Shown: one piece after another, positions 35,247 through 43,763 of the stretch
Numbering within the stretch: the stretch's first letter is position 1
How the letters are laid out: each line of letters starts with the position of its first letter
Assembly (NCBI GenBank): GCA_001768515.1
Contig: MEOA01000001.1
Span: forward strand, 372,001-436,000
Direction of reading: 5' to 3'
From: Bacteroidetes bacterium GWE2_42_24
Lineage (GTDB): Bacteria; Bacteroidota; Bacteroidia; Bacteroidales; TTA-H9
DNA: 64,000 nt
Notes under the pieces: model-generated
The model's database searches: none
Told to the model about the DNA's origin: nothing
What the model saw: the letters and a program-made list of their open reading frames with translations, nothing else
Position numbers and translations under genes: made by a program

Positions 35247-37589
35247 TTATTCCCATCTTAAAACGTCTGCCGGGTTGGCTGTAACAGCCTTCACACCATG
35301 CCACGTGACAGTAAGCATGCTAACGAGCAAAGTCAGGAGTAAGGCGACCAAAGGAGCAATCCAGCCTACAGTTACATGGAAGGGGAAGCTGTCGAGCCAG
35401 CGCCAGGCAAGGGGGATGGTTAGCGGGACAGCCACCACGGCAGCTACCAATACCCAACGCGCGAAGCCACGATAGAGCAACACGAGGAGTGAAGCCTCAC
35501 CGGCACCGTTCACCTTTCGTATGGCCAGTTCACGCCGTCGTTTGCGGGTCACGTATCCGGCCATCCCCAATTGCCCCAGGGCAGCTATCACCAGCGCCAT
35601 TGCCGCCATTGCAAGAAAGACATCGGAAAGGCGTGCCTCGGTTTGAAGGGATTCCTGCTGAATTTGCCCGACAATCTTATAGTCAAGTGGGAACCCCTGT
35701 TCCCATTCCTTCCATATCTTTTCTACCTGTCCGATTACGGCCTTTTCGTTACGGGCGTCATAACGTACACTCACCCATTGTATCGACTGATCATTCCATA
35801 CAAAGACCAACGGCCTGACCGGCTCGTTGAGCTTATCGAACTGAAAATCGCCCACCACTCCGATCACCTCGGGATTGGCTGACTTGAGTACCCAACCCCC
35901 TTCCTTCTTCGAGAACTTCTGCCCGATGGCATTGCTCCATCCGATTGCTTTAACGGCTGCCTGATTCAAAATAATCCGTCCATTCCTGTCGGCCTGGTTT
36001 TGTTCATCGAAATTTCTTCCATCAACTATCTTCATTCCCATCGTTTCAATAAACCACGGGTCGATGCCCATGATGCGGAACGGGATCTCCCGGTTATTGA
36101 TGGTATGGGTCTCGGTATTGAACATCGATCCCGGAACCCCTTGCGAAAAGCTTGCTTCCTCAATCATCGGTTCCTGCTTTAGTCTGTTGCGCAGCTCATC
36201 CTTGTGTTTCCAAACTTCACCCTTGAGCTGAAAATGCAGCACCCCATCGCGACGGAAACCCATGTTACGGTGTTGCAGATAATAGAATTGACGTCCGATG
36301 ATAACGGTTCCTGTAATTAATGCAATAGAAATAGCAAACTGAAAGACTACCAGGGATGTACGCAGCAGCATAGCGCGCCTGCCTCTGGCCAGGGCTCCAC
36401 GCATTGCCTGAACCGGGCTAAAGGAGGCCAGTACAAGGGCAGGAGTCAGACCCGACAGAAAACACAATATCAATGGCGCTGCCAGCATCAGGTAAAAGGG
36501 GATTTTCAATTGTACAGCCGATCCAGCGATAAGGTTGAAGACAGGTAACATCAGCCAGGCAATTATCATCCCGCTTACTACGGCGAAGAGGCTGATGAAG
36601 AAAGATTCTGCAATGTACTGACTGAGTAAAACTGCCCGTGGAGCACCGAGTATTTTACGCAGTCCCGTTTCGCGTGCACGTCCAAGTGCTTCGGCTGTGG
36701 CCATATTTACGAAGTTGATCACCGCCAGTAACAGAATCATCACACCTACGGCTGCCAGAACCAGTGTTACCTCTTTATTCCCATGTCTGGCACCGGTTTC
36801 ATATTGGGCGGTATTAAAAAAATAGATGTCGTTGAGTGGCCTCAGGTGTATGCCTATGTTCTCCTCAGGATCATCGTTGTAAATATTTTTCTTCAGGTCG
36901 AGCGACATGGCGATCTCTGTCGCGGCAGGATCAGTTCCCTCTGCAAGCGTAAAATATGTAGGGAAATTTGAAGCGTGAAAGCTGTCGAGATAATCGGAGC
37001 CAAACCATTGTTTCAGGATTTTAATAGAGAGCAGTGCATCAAACCTGAGGTGTATATCATCGGGATCGGCAACCACAGCCGTCACTTTTACCAGCACCCC
37101 CCGTCGCGTCTTAATAGTCTGCCCGATAGGATCATCGTCACCAAACAGCATACTTGCCGTCGAGGCTGTCAGCACCACTGAGGCAGGATCTGACAGGGCA
37201 GTGGCTCTGTTGCCACGGATGAATTTCAGGCTGAACATCCCCGGAACCACAGAATCAACACAGGCGAAACACCCTATACGGTAGTGCTTGTCGTTGCAGA
37301 ATACATCGGCATTTTGATCAAAATAAAACCTCCCGGTTTTTTCGACGCCACTGTAGCGGTTGGTCATATAGGATCCAAGAGCAGGCGGTACTACGCACCA
37401 ATCGCCAAATTCAAGACGATACATTCTGTTTCTGTCTGTGACATCCCTGTCGTGATCAAATTCCTTTTTCACATAGAGCATGATGAGGGTGAAGATACCA
37501 ACCCCCAGGGCGAGTCCACCGATACTGATGAGGTGAAAAACCGGATGCTTGCGGAACTGTCGGATAAACAAAACGAAAGCCTGTTTCAT
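35247..37589 (-). CDS. FtsX-like ABC permease, second copy of the family, no ATPase nearby
   Basis: A 780-residue membrane protein of the Bacteroidota double-FtsX type, homologous in layout to 18722-21166. N-terminal helix (about 18-40), MacB_PCD domain, three-helix FtsX block (about 270-400), another helix near 415, second periplasmic domain, C-terminal FtsX block, ending NPADVLRWE. No ATPase gene lies beside it, so it would need an ATPase from elsewhere (perhaps that at 17886-18572). Monocistronic and intact. Confidence 0.88.
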   Translation of the reverse strand: MKQAFVLFIRQFRKHPVFHLISIGGLALGVGIFTLIMLYVKKEFDHDRDVTDRNRMYRLEFGDWCVVPPALGSYMTNRYSGVEKTGRFYFDQNADVFCNDKHYRIGCFACVDSVVPGMFSLKFIRGNRATALSDPASVVLTASTASMLFGDDDPIGQTIKTRRGVLVKVTAVVADPDDIHLRFDALLSIKILKQWFGSDYLDSFHASNFPTYFTLAEGTDPAATEIAMSLDLKKNIYNDDPEENIGIHLRPLNDIYFFNTAQYETGARHGNKEVTLVLAAVGVMILLLAVINFVNMATAEALGRARETGLRKILGAPRAVLLSQYIAESFFISLFAVVSGMIIAWLMLPVFNLIAGSAVQLKIPFYLMLAAPLILCFLSGLTPALVLASFSPVQAMRGALARGRRAMLLRTSLVVFQFAISIALITGTVIIGRQFYYLQHRNMGFRRDGVLHFQLKGEVWKHKDELRNRLKQEPMIEEASFSQGVPGSMFNTETHTINNREIPFRIMGIDPWFIETMGMKIVDGRNFDEQNQADRNGRIILNQAAVKAIGWSNAIGQKFSKKEGGWVLKSANPEVIGVVGDFQFDKLNEPVRPLVFVWNDQSIQWVSVRYDARNEKAVIGQVEKIWKEWEQGFPLDYKIVGQIQQESLQTEARLSDVFLAMAAMALVIAALGQLGMAGYVTRKRRRELAIRKVNGAGEASLLVLLYRGFARWVLVAAVVAVPLTIPLAWRWLDSFPFHVTVGWIAPLVALLLTLLVSMLTVTWHGVKAVTANPADVLRWE

Positions 37590-38284
37590 ATAGCAATTGT
37601 ATGATGATGATTACTAACCCTTAGAAGATCTAATCGCTAAAAAGTTACAAAGTTATAAGGTTAAAACAGGTTGAAGAACAAAGCCACCCGATATGCTCAA
37701 TTTTCATTAAACTCAGATCTCCTGACCTGGCGAAGAATCAATTGTCACGGTTTTATAAAGTAGCCTGAGGTTAGTGCCTGGTATTTCGGTTTCGTAATCC
37801 TTCAATTGGGCACAAATAATGGCCACAGCGTCGTTATCTATTGGGGAGGCCAAGGCTACCGGAGTTGTCCACGAATTACAAGAATTAACACGAATAAGGA
37901 CAAAGAAGAAATTCGTGGATAAAAAAGAAACGTCCACAGAAGTGCGCGAAATCAATTCGTCAAATTCGTGAAATTCTTGGATAAAAAGGAAACATCCACA
38001 GAATTACGCGAGTTTGCACGTAAAACAATTCGTGAAATGCAGGAAATCCTGCTGAAACACGGTGCAGCAATGGCTGTTTCTTTACCGCGAATTAACTTCC
38101 TGGCGGTGCGTGCCACTGAAAAACAAATCTTACGTACTCATGTAAAACTAACTTATTAACCAACCTGACCCGATGCAATCTATCTCCCCTGACCTCAGTG
38201 GCAAATTTGCGCTCGTATCCCTTCCAAATTTTCAACCATTTTCCATTTTACATGCATGTTGTCACATCTGATTTCACCCTCTTT
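37590..38284. repeat. Intergenic with short direct repeats
   Basis: A segment starting GGTTAAAACAGG (37659-37712, containing AAAGCCACCCGATATG..CAATTTTCATTAAACT) recurs at 38580-38634, about 920 bp away and flanking the S2 element. A second pair, ATTC(G/T)TGGATAAAAA(A/G)GAAAC(G/A)TCCACAGAA, lies at about 37911-37940 and 37972-38001. Frames here (37713-37955, 37968-38159) come from these repeats and are not believed. Confidence 0.5.
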
Positions 38285-38530
38285 TAAAAAAAATCAACTT
38301 TTTTTTACTTTTTTTATGTAATAATAATCACGTAAATCAATATTTTAAACAATTGATTACATGTTATTTGTAACTCCGCTTTACCCCAAAGTTAGGCCAA
38401 AGTTAGGCCAAAGTTATGTTTTTCTTATGAATCGCCTATTGCTGTAGTAATTATGGAGTATATTTTATATGAAGAAATCATAACTATATAAAAATTTTGG
38501 CACGACTTTTGTAATTGCTCTTTTGGAGCC
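38285..38530 (+). repeat. S element, copy 2
   Basis: Same order of blocks as at 14727-15040: AAAAAAATCAACTTTTTTT, TTTACCCC, three exact 11-bp tandem units beginning 38386, 38397 and 38408, TTTTTCTTATG(A)ATCGCCTA, GTAATTATGGAGTA and TTTTGGCACGA. This copy has the most regular repeats and the best -12 match. The nearest gene downstream is hutH on the opposite strand, so no gene is obviously driven. No N element is found beside it. Confidence 0.7.
38498..38513 (+). promoter_or_regulatory. Sigma-54-like -24/-12 promoter (S copy 2)
   Basis: TGGCAC (38498-38503), 5 nt, TTGTA (38509-38513); one mismatch to TGGCAC-N5-TTGCA. Preceded by the three 11-bp units 80 bp upstream, a plausible activator position. 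Confidence 0.5.
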
Positions 38531-38774
38531 ACATTACTCTGATATTTAAAGACCAGGTCAGGAGTTTCTGAAATTTAAAAGGTTAAAACAGGATAAATAA
38601 CAAAGCCACCCGATATGCCCAATTTTCATTAAACTACCGGATGGCTCTATATCAGATTACATTGCTTTGTCAGGAGAATCATCTGTTGGCGGTTCATCAG
38701 ACAAAATCAAATGTCAAAGCATCAGAGACAATGACTTTCCCTGACGGCTCAACAACCAGATGCCCGCGCAACCA
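38531..38774. other. Intergenic downstream of S2 and of hutH
   Basis: It contains the second copy of the GGTTAAAACAGG repeat. Here the repeat forms a hairpin, AGCCACCCG/CGGATGGCT (about 38604-38648), which may stop hutH transcription or transcription from S2. Confidence 0.4.
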
Positions 38775-40292
38775 TTAAATTCCCGGCACCAGTGAATCGG
38801 GAACATTCAGCGCCACCTGCCGCAGGAAGGCAGCAGTTGTCACCATGTCGGTGAACATGATTCTGTCGTTCTCAACGAAGGGAACTTCCTTGCGATAATC
38901 GGCCACAAAGTGCTCAATGAAGGCCGAAGAGCGGGCAGGACGCCTGAATTCGAGGGCCTGAGCTGCATTCATCAGTTCAATGGCTAGAATCTTCTCAAGA
39001 TTGTTGACAACCCGCAGAAGCTTGGTCGCAGCATTTGCCCCCATGCTCACATGGTCTTCCTGTCCCTGTGATGACTCGATCGAATCAACAGAAGCAGGTG
39101 TGCTCAATTGTTTGTTTTGACTCACGATGCTGGCAGCCGCATACTGCGGAATCATGAAGCCTGAGTTTAAACCGGGTTTGGCGACCAGGAAACCGGGTAA
39201 TCCACGTTTCCCGGCAATGAGTTGGTAAGTTCGCCGCTCGCTGATATTACCCAGTTCGGATAAGGCAATGGCCATGAAATCCATGACTAAGGCGATAGGT
39301 TCCCCATGGAAGTTTCCGCCACTGATGATCAAATCCTCCTCAATAAAGATGGTGGGATTATCGGTTACGGCATTGATCTCGGCCGAGAATACCTTTGCTG
39401 CATGGTTAATCGTATCTTTCACAGCGCCGTGCACTTGTGGAATGCAACGGAAAGAGTAGGGATCCTGTACATGTTCTTTTGGGCGGTTGATGAGTTCCGA
39501 ACCTTCGAGCAGTTCGCGGAACCTCCTGGCTGTATTGATCTGTCCCTGATGACCTCTGATCTGATGTAGCAGGTGATTAAATGGTTCGGGGCGTCCATCG
39601 AAGGCATCGAGCGAGAGGGCGCCGATTATGTCGCTTAGGATAGAGAGTCTGAACGATCTGATGAGGCTGTACACGCCATAAGCGCTCATGAACTGGGTTC
39701 CATTGAGCAGGGCCAGTCCTTCTTTTGACTGAAGAACCAGGGGCTTCCATCCCATCAGGCTGAGGGCTTTCGCGGCATCCATCTTTTCGCCCTTCACGCG
39801 CACTTCACCCAGTCCAAGCAAAGGAAGCGAGAGATGAGCAAGTGGTGCCAGATCGCCTGAGGCACCCAGTGAACCCTGTTCATAGACGATGGGTAGCACA
39901 TCGTGATTATAAAAGTCGAGCAGACGCTGCACCGTGTCGACCTGTACTCCGCTATGGCCATACGACAGGGAGCGGGTTTTCAGGATGAGCATCAGCCTGA
40001 CCACATCGGCAGGGGCCTCTTCACCCATACCACAGGCATGCGACATCACCAGGTTAGTCTGCAACTGCGAAAGGTCTTCACGTGAAATCCGGTGGTTACA
40101 AAGCGAACCAAAGCCCGTGTTGATTCCATAGATGGGATCATCCTGACCTGCCATCTTCTGGTCTAGATAGTCGCGGCAGGCAGCGATACGGTGAATGGAT
40201 TCTGCCGAAAGCTTCACCGTTTGCCTATCGTTCAGAATATTAAACAGGCTGTTGAAGGTAAGTTTATCGGAACCGATTGTATATGTTTTCAT
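38775..40292 (-). CDS. hutH: Histidine ammonia-lyase
   Basis: It deaminates histidine to urocanate, the first step of histidine use. It contains the MIO-forming triad A144-S145-G146 (GSLGASGDLAPLAH), YGINTGFG at 55-62, SHACGMG near 84-90 and the C-terminal SQEDHVSMG region (reads SQGQEDHVSMG). About 505 residues, normal for HAL. ATG 40292 is preferred because residues upstream in the longer frame are unlike the family. Other hut genes are absent from the window. The gene has a leader of about 180 nt with a short upstream frame, suggesting attenuation-type control. Confidence 0.92.
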   Translation of the reverse strand: MKTYTIGSDKLTFNSLFNILNDRQTVKLSAESIHRIAACRDYLDQKMAGQDDPIYGINTGFGSLCNHRISREDLSQLQTNLVMSHACGMGEEAPADVVRLMLILKTRSLSYGHSGVQVDTVQRLLDFYNHDVLPIVYEQGSLGASGDLAPLAHLSLPLLGLGEVRVKGEKMDAAKALSLMGWKPLVLQSKEGLALLNGTQFMSAYGVYSLIRSFRLSILSDIIGALSLDAFDGRPEPFNHLLHQIRGHQGQINTARRFRELLEGSELINRPKEHVQDPYSFRCIPQVHGAVKDTINHAAKVFSAEINAVTDNPTIFIEEDLIISGGNFHGEPIALVMDFMAIALSELGNISERRTYQLIAGKRGLPGFLVAKPGLNSGFMIPQYAAASIVSQNKQLSTPASVDSIESSQGQEDHVSMGANAATKLLRVVNNLEKILAIELMNAAQALEFRRPARSSAFIEHFVADYRKEVPFVENDRIMFTDMVTTAAFLRQVALNVPDSLVPGI

Positions 40293-40407
40293 GAATGTAG
40301 AATGATTTTTTTGAATGGTAAATACAGCGTAAACAGGAAGAGTCACCTCCCGGAAGGGGTGACAATCTGAGTATTAAAAAAGGATGGGGAATGAAGTCCC
40401 GGGCAGC

Positions 40408-40470
40408 CTACCTGAGGCAGAGGCAGGCGCGATTGACCTTGATCTTGTATTTGAGCTGATACGAATGCAT
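40408..40470 (-). CDS. Putative 20-aa leader peptide upstream of hutH
   Basis: A frame starting ATG at 40470 and ending TAG at 40408, located directly after a -7 box (40478-40485), so the transcript would start at or next to the ATG (leaderless). The peptide begins MHSYQLKYK and ends RACLCLR, basic with two cysteines. A hairpin GCCTGCCT/AGGTAGGC overlaps its end (about 40405-40428). This arrangement resembles translational attenuation leaders. Whether it is translated is not known. Confidence 0.45.
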   Translation of the reverse strand: MHSYQLKYKIKVNRACLCLR

Positions 40471-40477
40471 AGCACCG

Positions 40478-40485
40478 CAAAGGTA
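40478..40485 (-). promoter_or_regulatory. -7 box of the hutH transcript
   Basis: Minus-strand TACCTTTG matches TAnnTTTG. It lies about 186 bp before the hutH ATG and 8 bp before the leader-peptide ATG. No clear -33 box. No gene is seen from here to 40776. Confidence 0.55.
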
Positions 40486-40776
40486 GAAAAAAATACGGCT
40501 GGCGGTTGTAGGCTTTTTCTGACGCCTGTCAGCGGTCTGATCTCTTACCGGTAGTTATGTCGCTGAAATCTATTTCCTCTTTTCTGTGCAACTGAAAGAA
40601 TCAAACGCCTATAAAGTGCCCATATTATACGAGCCAGGCACGCTGTAATAAAACGAAGGATAAAGCTAACATCCAATGAAACGTTCAAAAAGCATAAAGA
40701 ACCATGGAAGCTCTAAATACCGTTTCAAATTGTGCTACCTGCGTCGGAAAATTATTATCAACTAATTATTCACCTG

Positions 40777-43404
40777 TTAATCACCGCCAATGCTGATTGT
40801 GTTTCCCACGGAGATACCCACTCTGATTCCGAAGGCCTTGTAACCATCGTCTTCCCAGGCGGTGAAAGCTTCCACCTTAATCATGTGCAGGATGTTTTCG
40901 AGACCATAGCCAACCTCGGTATAATTAGGGGCGTGTTCGGTACGAAGGTAGTTTACACTGAGACTTTCCCGTATGCCTGCCACATTAAGCCAGAAGATGC
41001 GCGACAACAGGAACCGGTTCATCCTGACCGTCGTCATGGCACTTACCCAGGATCCCTGAGTGCTGAAGCGATAATAATCCAACAACCGGTAGCCTTCCAT
41101 TGGTCCTTTAATGGTTATGGCAGTCAGGTTGCCATTAAAATGTTTGAAATCGGTGAAAGAAATCGCGCCATCATGGAAGGTAGTTCCGCCTGACAGTTTC
41201 ATTTCAAATACACCACGGGCACCTTTACTCAAGTGATGAATGCCTGCTTCCAAACGGTGAAAGTCAACATCGGTTCCCGTCAGATGACCCAATGCCCCGG
41301 TGTAATTAAGTGTAAGCTCAGGATACGATTCCATCACAGGCCAAAGTTTGCCATTGTTGCGCCTGAACCTTAGTCCGGGACGATAACTCAGTCCTGCATT
41401 CAGCATGAAGGCTTCATGTTGCGCAAACCGGGTATCGGGTAATTCAATCGATACAGGTGCATTCGGTGTATAACCCCGTCCTGTGCGCGACACCCAGGTA
41501 TAATCGGTCGTGTTTTCAAGTGGTGAACGACGCGACCACTCCACGCCCCCTGTGAGCTTCATCCGGGAGGTCAGTTGCGCGGTACCATTGATTCCGCCAA
41601 AAGTCTTCTCGTAAATCTTCATGTAATTGTCCATCCACAGGAGCGAATAGAACGTATTAATAAACGGATGAACCGGTTCATCCGGATTGAACTGTTCCAC
41701 ATAGTTTCCGCCCCTGAGGCTGATTTCATTGCGACGCCATGAATCTTTTTGATAGCGCCAGGTAATCTCACCGCGACCATAAAAAGCCCGGCTGACGAAC
41801 CCATACCTTAAATCGCCTTTCAGCCTGAAACGGTCTCGCCCATATCGGGTCAGTTCGATGGGAATGGTGAAGTTGAGCCCCTCCACGGTGTTAAAATTGA
41901 GTTGCTCGAAGGGTGAGCCATTCCGAATCCACCAGTTCTTACTGATCTTGTAGCGATTTCCAAACAAGAGGCCACTTGCCACCTTGCCAAACTTTCCACC
42001 GATATGTGCAGTATCACTTTTTTTCACCGCCTCCACGCTGTCAATCTTCTTGCCTAGTCCCGGCCGCTTCTCAAGATTTGTTAAGGGGATGGGGCGCAAT
42101 GAATCCCAGAAGGCTGCATCGCGTTTAAATGCCATTGTATCAATATTCTGGGTGTAATCCAGAATGACCTCAGGCTCCTTCTCTTTCTTCTTCGATTCGC
42201 GCTCCATTTTTTTCATCACTTTCCTGAACTCCTTCAATGTGAACTTCTGGGGTGGGGGGGTTAGGGTTCCGGATGTGTCGGATTGCTTTTGTTTCAGTCG
42301 CTCCTTTTCTTCTGCCACTGCCTGGGCATAATCACGTTCGGTCTTTTCGTCGATAAGCACAAGACGGTCATATGACAGGGTATCGTTAATGGTTACCCGA
42401 TAGTCGCTGAGTGAAGCCAGATACTGAAACTTCATTCCCACACCGAAGAAACTCCCGTTCATATCGTAGCGATGGCTTACCGGAAACCAAACTTTTGAGC
42501 TGACTGGTGCAAACATCTGGTTGATGTTGATCTCAAAACCCTGCGACCAGGTCTTCAGGGTAAAGCTGTATACCGACCAGCTCCCTTCAACAATATAGAT
42601 GTCGCCTTCGAACACATTGGCGCCCCGGCTTCTCGGAATGACCCTGATCTGGCTGATCTCGTTCTGTCCCTCCAGAAAACTGTTAACGAGCTTAAACCGG
42701 TAAAACCCAAATGCAGAGGGACTGAGCGGCGAAACCACCCCTGCAAACATCGGCTCATAGATGTTGGCACCAATAAACTGATTTATCTCAACACGCCCTG
42801 TATCCTGGTTGTTTGATCTTGCTGAGAGCACCTCCTGGCGATAGGTGTTGGGGTATTCGTAGTAATTGCGGCTAACCGTTTCCGATAAAAAATACTCCAC
42901 GGTGTCGAGTGGTTGCTGAGACGCCAGAGTACGTACAAGTTTCGGTATTTTTATCTCACCAAAACCCTTGATGTAAATGGTGGCTTCATAACTTTTCACC
43001 AACATCCTGTAGTAACGGGCCGAGGCGATCGCTTTCCGCATGATTGCATAGGCCGGGTCCTCGCTTGAGGTGGTGACTGTAAAAACAGGTAACTGCACGG
43101 CCTGGGGGAGCAGATTAACAGTAATATTTTCATAGCCTGAGCCTACGGTAATAATCTGCTTTTCGGTTGTGCGTCCAAGAAACTGAAAGTTGACATGATA
43201 CATACCGGGAGACAGCGGAAAATCAAACATCCCCTGTTCATTGGTTACCGTCCCCGATTTTTTCTCCACCACATACACAGTGGCATAAGGCAATGGCTCG
43301 CCTTGTCCGGAGGTGATGATTCCCCGGATACCAGTTTGTCCTTTTACAGTGCCACAGAACACGCAACTAACAAGCAGGAGGAGCAGAAGGCCATTCTTTA
43401 TCAT
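40777..43404 (-). CDS. DUF5686 outer-membrane protein with carboxypeptidase-regulatory domain
   Basis: An envelope protein of about 875 residues. Signal peptide from ATG 43404 (MIKNGLLLLLLVSCVFCG). Then a CarboxypepD_reg-like beta-sandwich (GIRGIITSGQGEPLPYATVYV...GMFDFPL, about 25-105), then the DUF5686 region rich in beta strands, with a charged lysine-rich insertion near 400. The C-terminal half alternates aromatic strands, consistent with an outer-membrane barrel. Function is not established. A longer frame to 43506 lacks a signal and crosses the promoter, so the shorter start is used. Confidence 0.85.
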   Translation of the reverse strand: MIKNGLLLLLLVSCVFCGTVKGQTGIRGIITSGQGEPLPYATVYVVEKKSGTVTNEQGMFDFPLSPGMYHVNFQFLGRTTEKQIITVGSGYENITVNLLPQAVQLPVFTVTTSSEDPAYAIMRKAIASARYYRMLVKSYEATIYIKGFGEIKIPKLVRTLASQQPLDTVEYFLSETVSRNYYEYPNTYRQEVLSARSNNQDTGRVEINQFIGANIYEPMFAGVVSPLSPSAFGFYRFKLVNSFLEGQNEISQIRVIPRSRGANVFEGDIYIVEGSWSVYSFTLKTWSQGFEININQMFAPVSSKVWFPVSHRYDMNGSFFGVGMKFQYLASLSDYRVTINDTLSYDRLVLIDEKTERDYAQAVAEEKERLKQKQSDTSGTLTPPPQKFTLKEFRKVMKKMERESKKKEKEPEVILDYTQNIDTMAFKRDAAFWDSLRPIPLTNLEKRPGLGKKIDSVEAVKKSDTAHIGGKFGKVASGLLFGNRYKISKNWWIRNGSPFEQLNFNTVEGLNFTIPIELTRYGRDRFRLKGDLRYGFVSRAFYGRGEITWRYQKDSWRRNEISLRGGNYVEQFNPDEPVHPFINTFYSLLWMDNYMKIYEKTFGGINGTAQLTSRMKLTGGVEWSRRSPLENTTDYTWVSRTGRGYTPNAPVSIELPDTRFAQHEAFMLNAGLSYRPGLRFRRNNGKLWPVMESYPELTLNYTGALGHLTGTDVDFHRLEAGIHHLSKGARGVFEMKLSGGTTFHDGAISFTDFKHFNGNLTAITIKGPMEGYRLLDYYRFSTQGSWVSAMTTVRMNRFLLSRIFWLNVAGIRESLSVNYLRTEHAPNYTEVGYGLENILHMIKVEAFTAWEDDGYKAFGIRVGISVGNTISIGGD

Positions 43405-43426
43405 GATTTCGGCGAATTGATTTTTG

Positions 43427-43434
43427 CAAAGATA
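43427..43434 (-). promoter_or_regulatory. -7 box of the DUF5686 gene
   Basis: Minus-strand TATCTTTG, 23 bp before the chosen ATG. The 330 bp from here to the M13 gene hold no gene that I recognise. Confidence 0.55.
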
Positions 43435-43763
43435 GTCATAGTCGGGTGGACGTACAGAAAGCCGATTGGTTACTTTCAGATTCAAAATCCAGGCATTAAT
43501 ATCCAACTCAAACGCGATTCTTAGTTTTTAAATATAGCGGTCGTGCGATTCAGTATTGCCATTTTTGTCGTTTTTCGCTGTTATTTTGTATTCACTGTTC
43601 TGTACTATTATGTTCGCCCCCGAACACACGCTGTGCATTTTCCAACACCATTACCAATTAATGACAACAGGCGAAATTTATTTAACACACAAGCAATTAA
43701 CGTTTTGACAGTTTTGGCTCGATTTTATAGAGAAGGGCAGCAAACTCTTTAAACAAGTCGTCT

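Noticed and set aside
37968-38159. 63-codon frame before S2
   Set aside because: It starts inside a short direct repeat and has no family features.
38386-38418. Three tandem 11-bp repeats considered as a CRISPR-like array
   Set aside because: Units are adjacent without spacers, and the arrangement is fixed relative to a promoter-like box.
40732-41193. 153-codon plus-strand frame
   Set aside because: It is mostly antisense to the DUF5686 gene, which has clear signal and domain structure.
43690-43735. TTTTGACA...TTATAG resembling a sigma-70 promoter of Proteobacteria before the M13 gene
   Set aside because: Housekeeping promoters in this phylum use TTTG/TAnnTTTG, so this match is probably chance.
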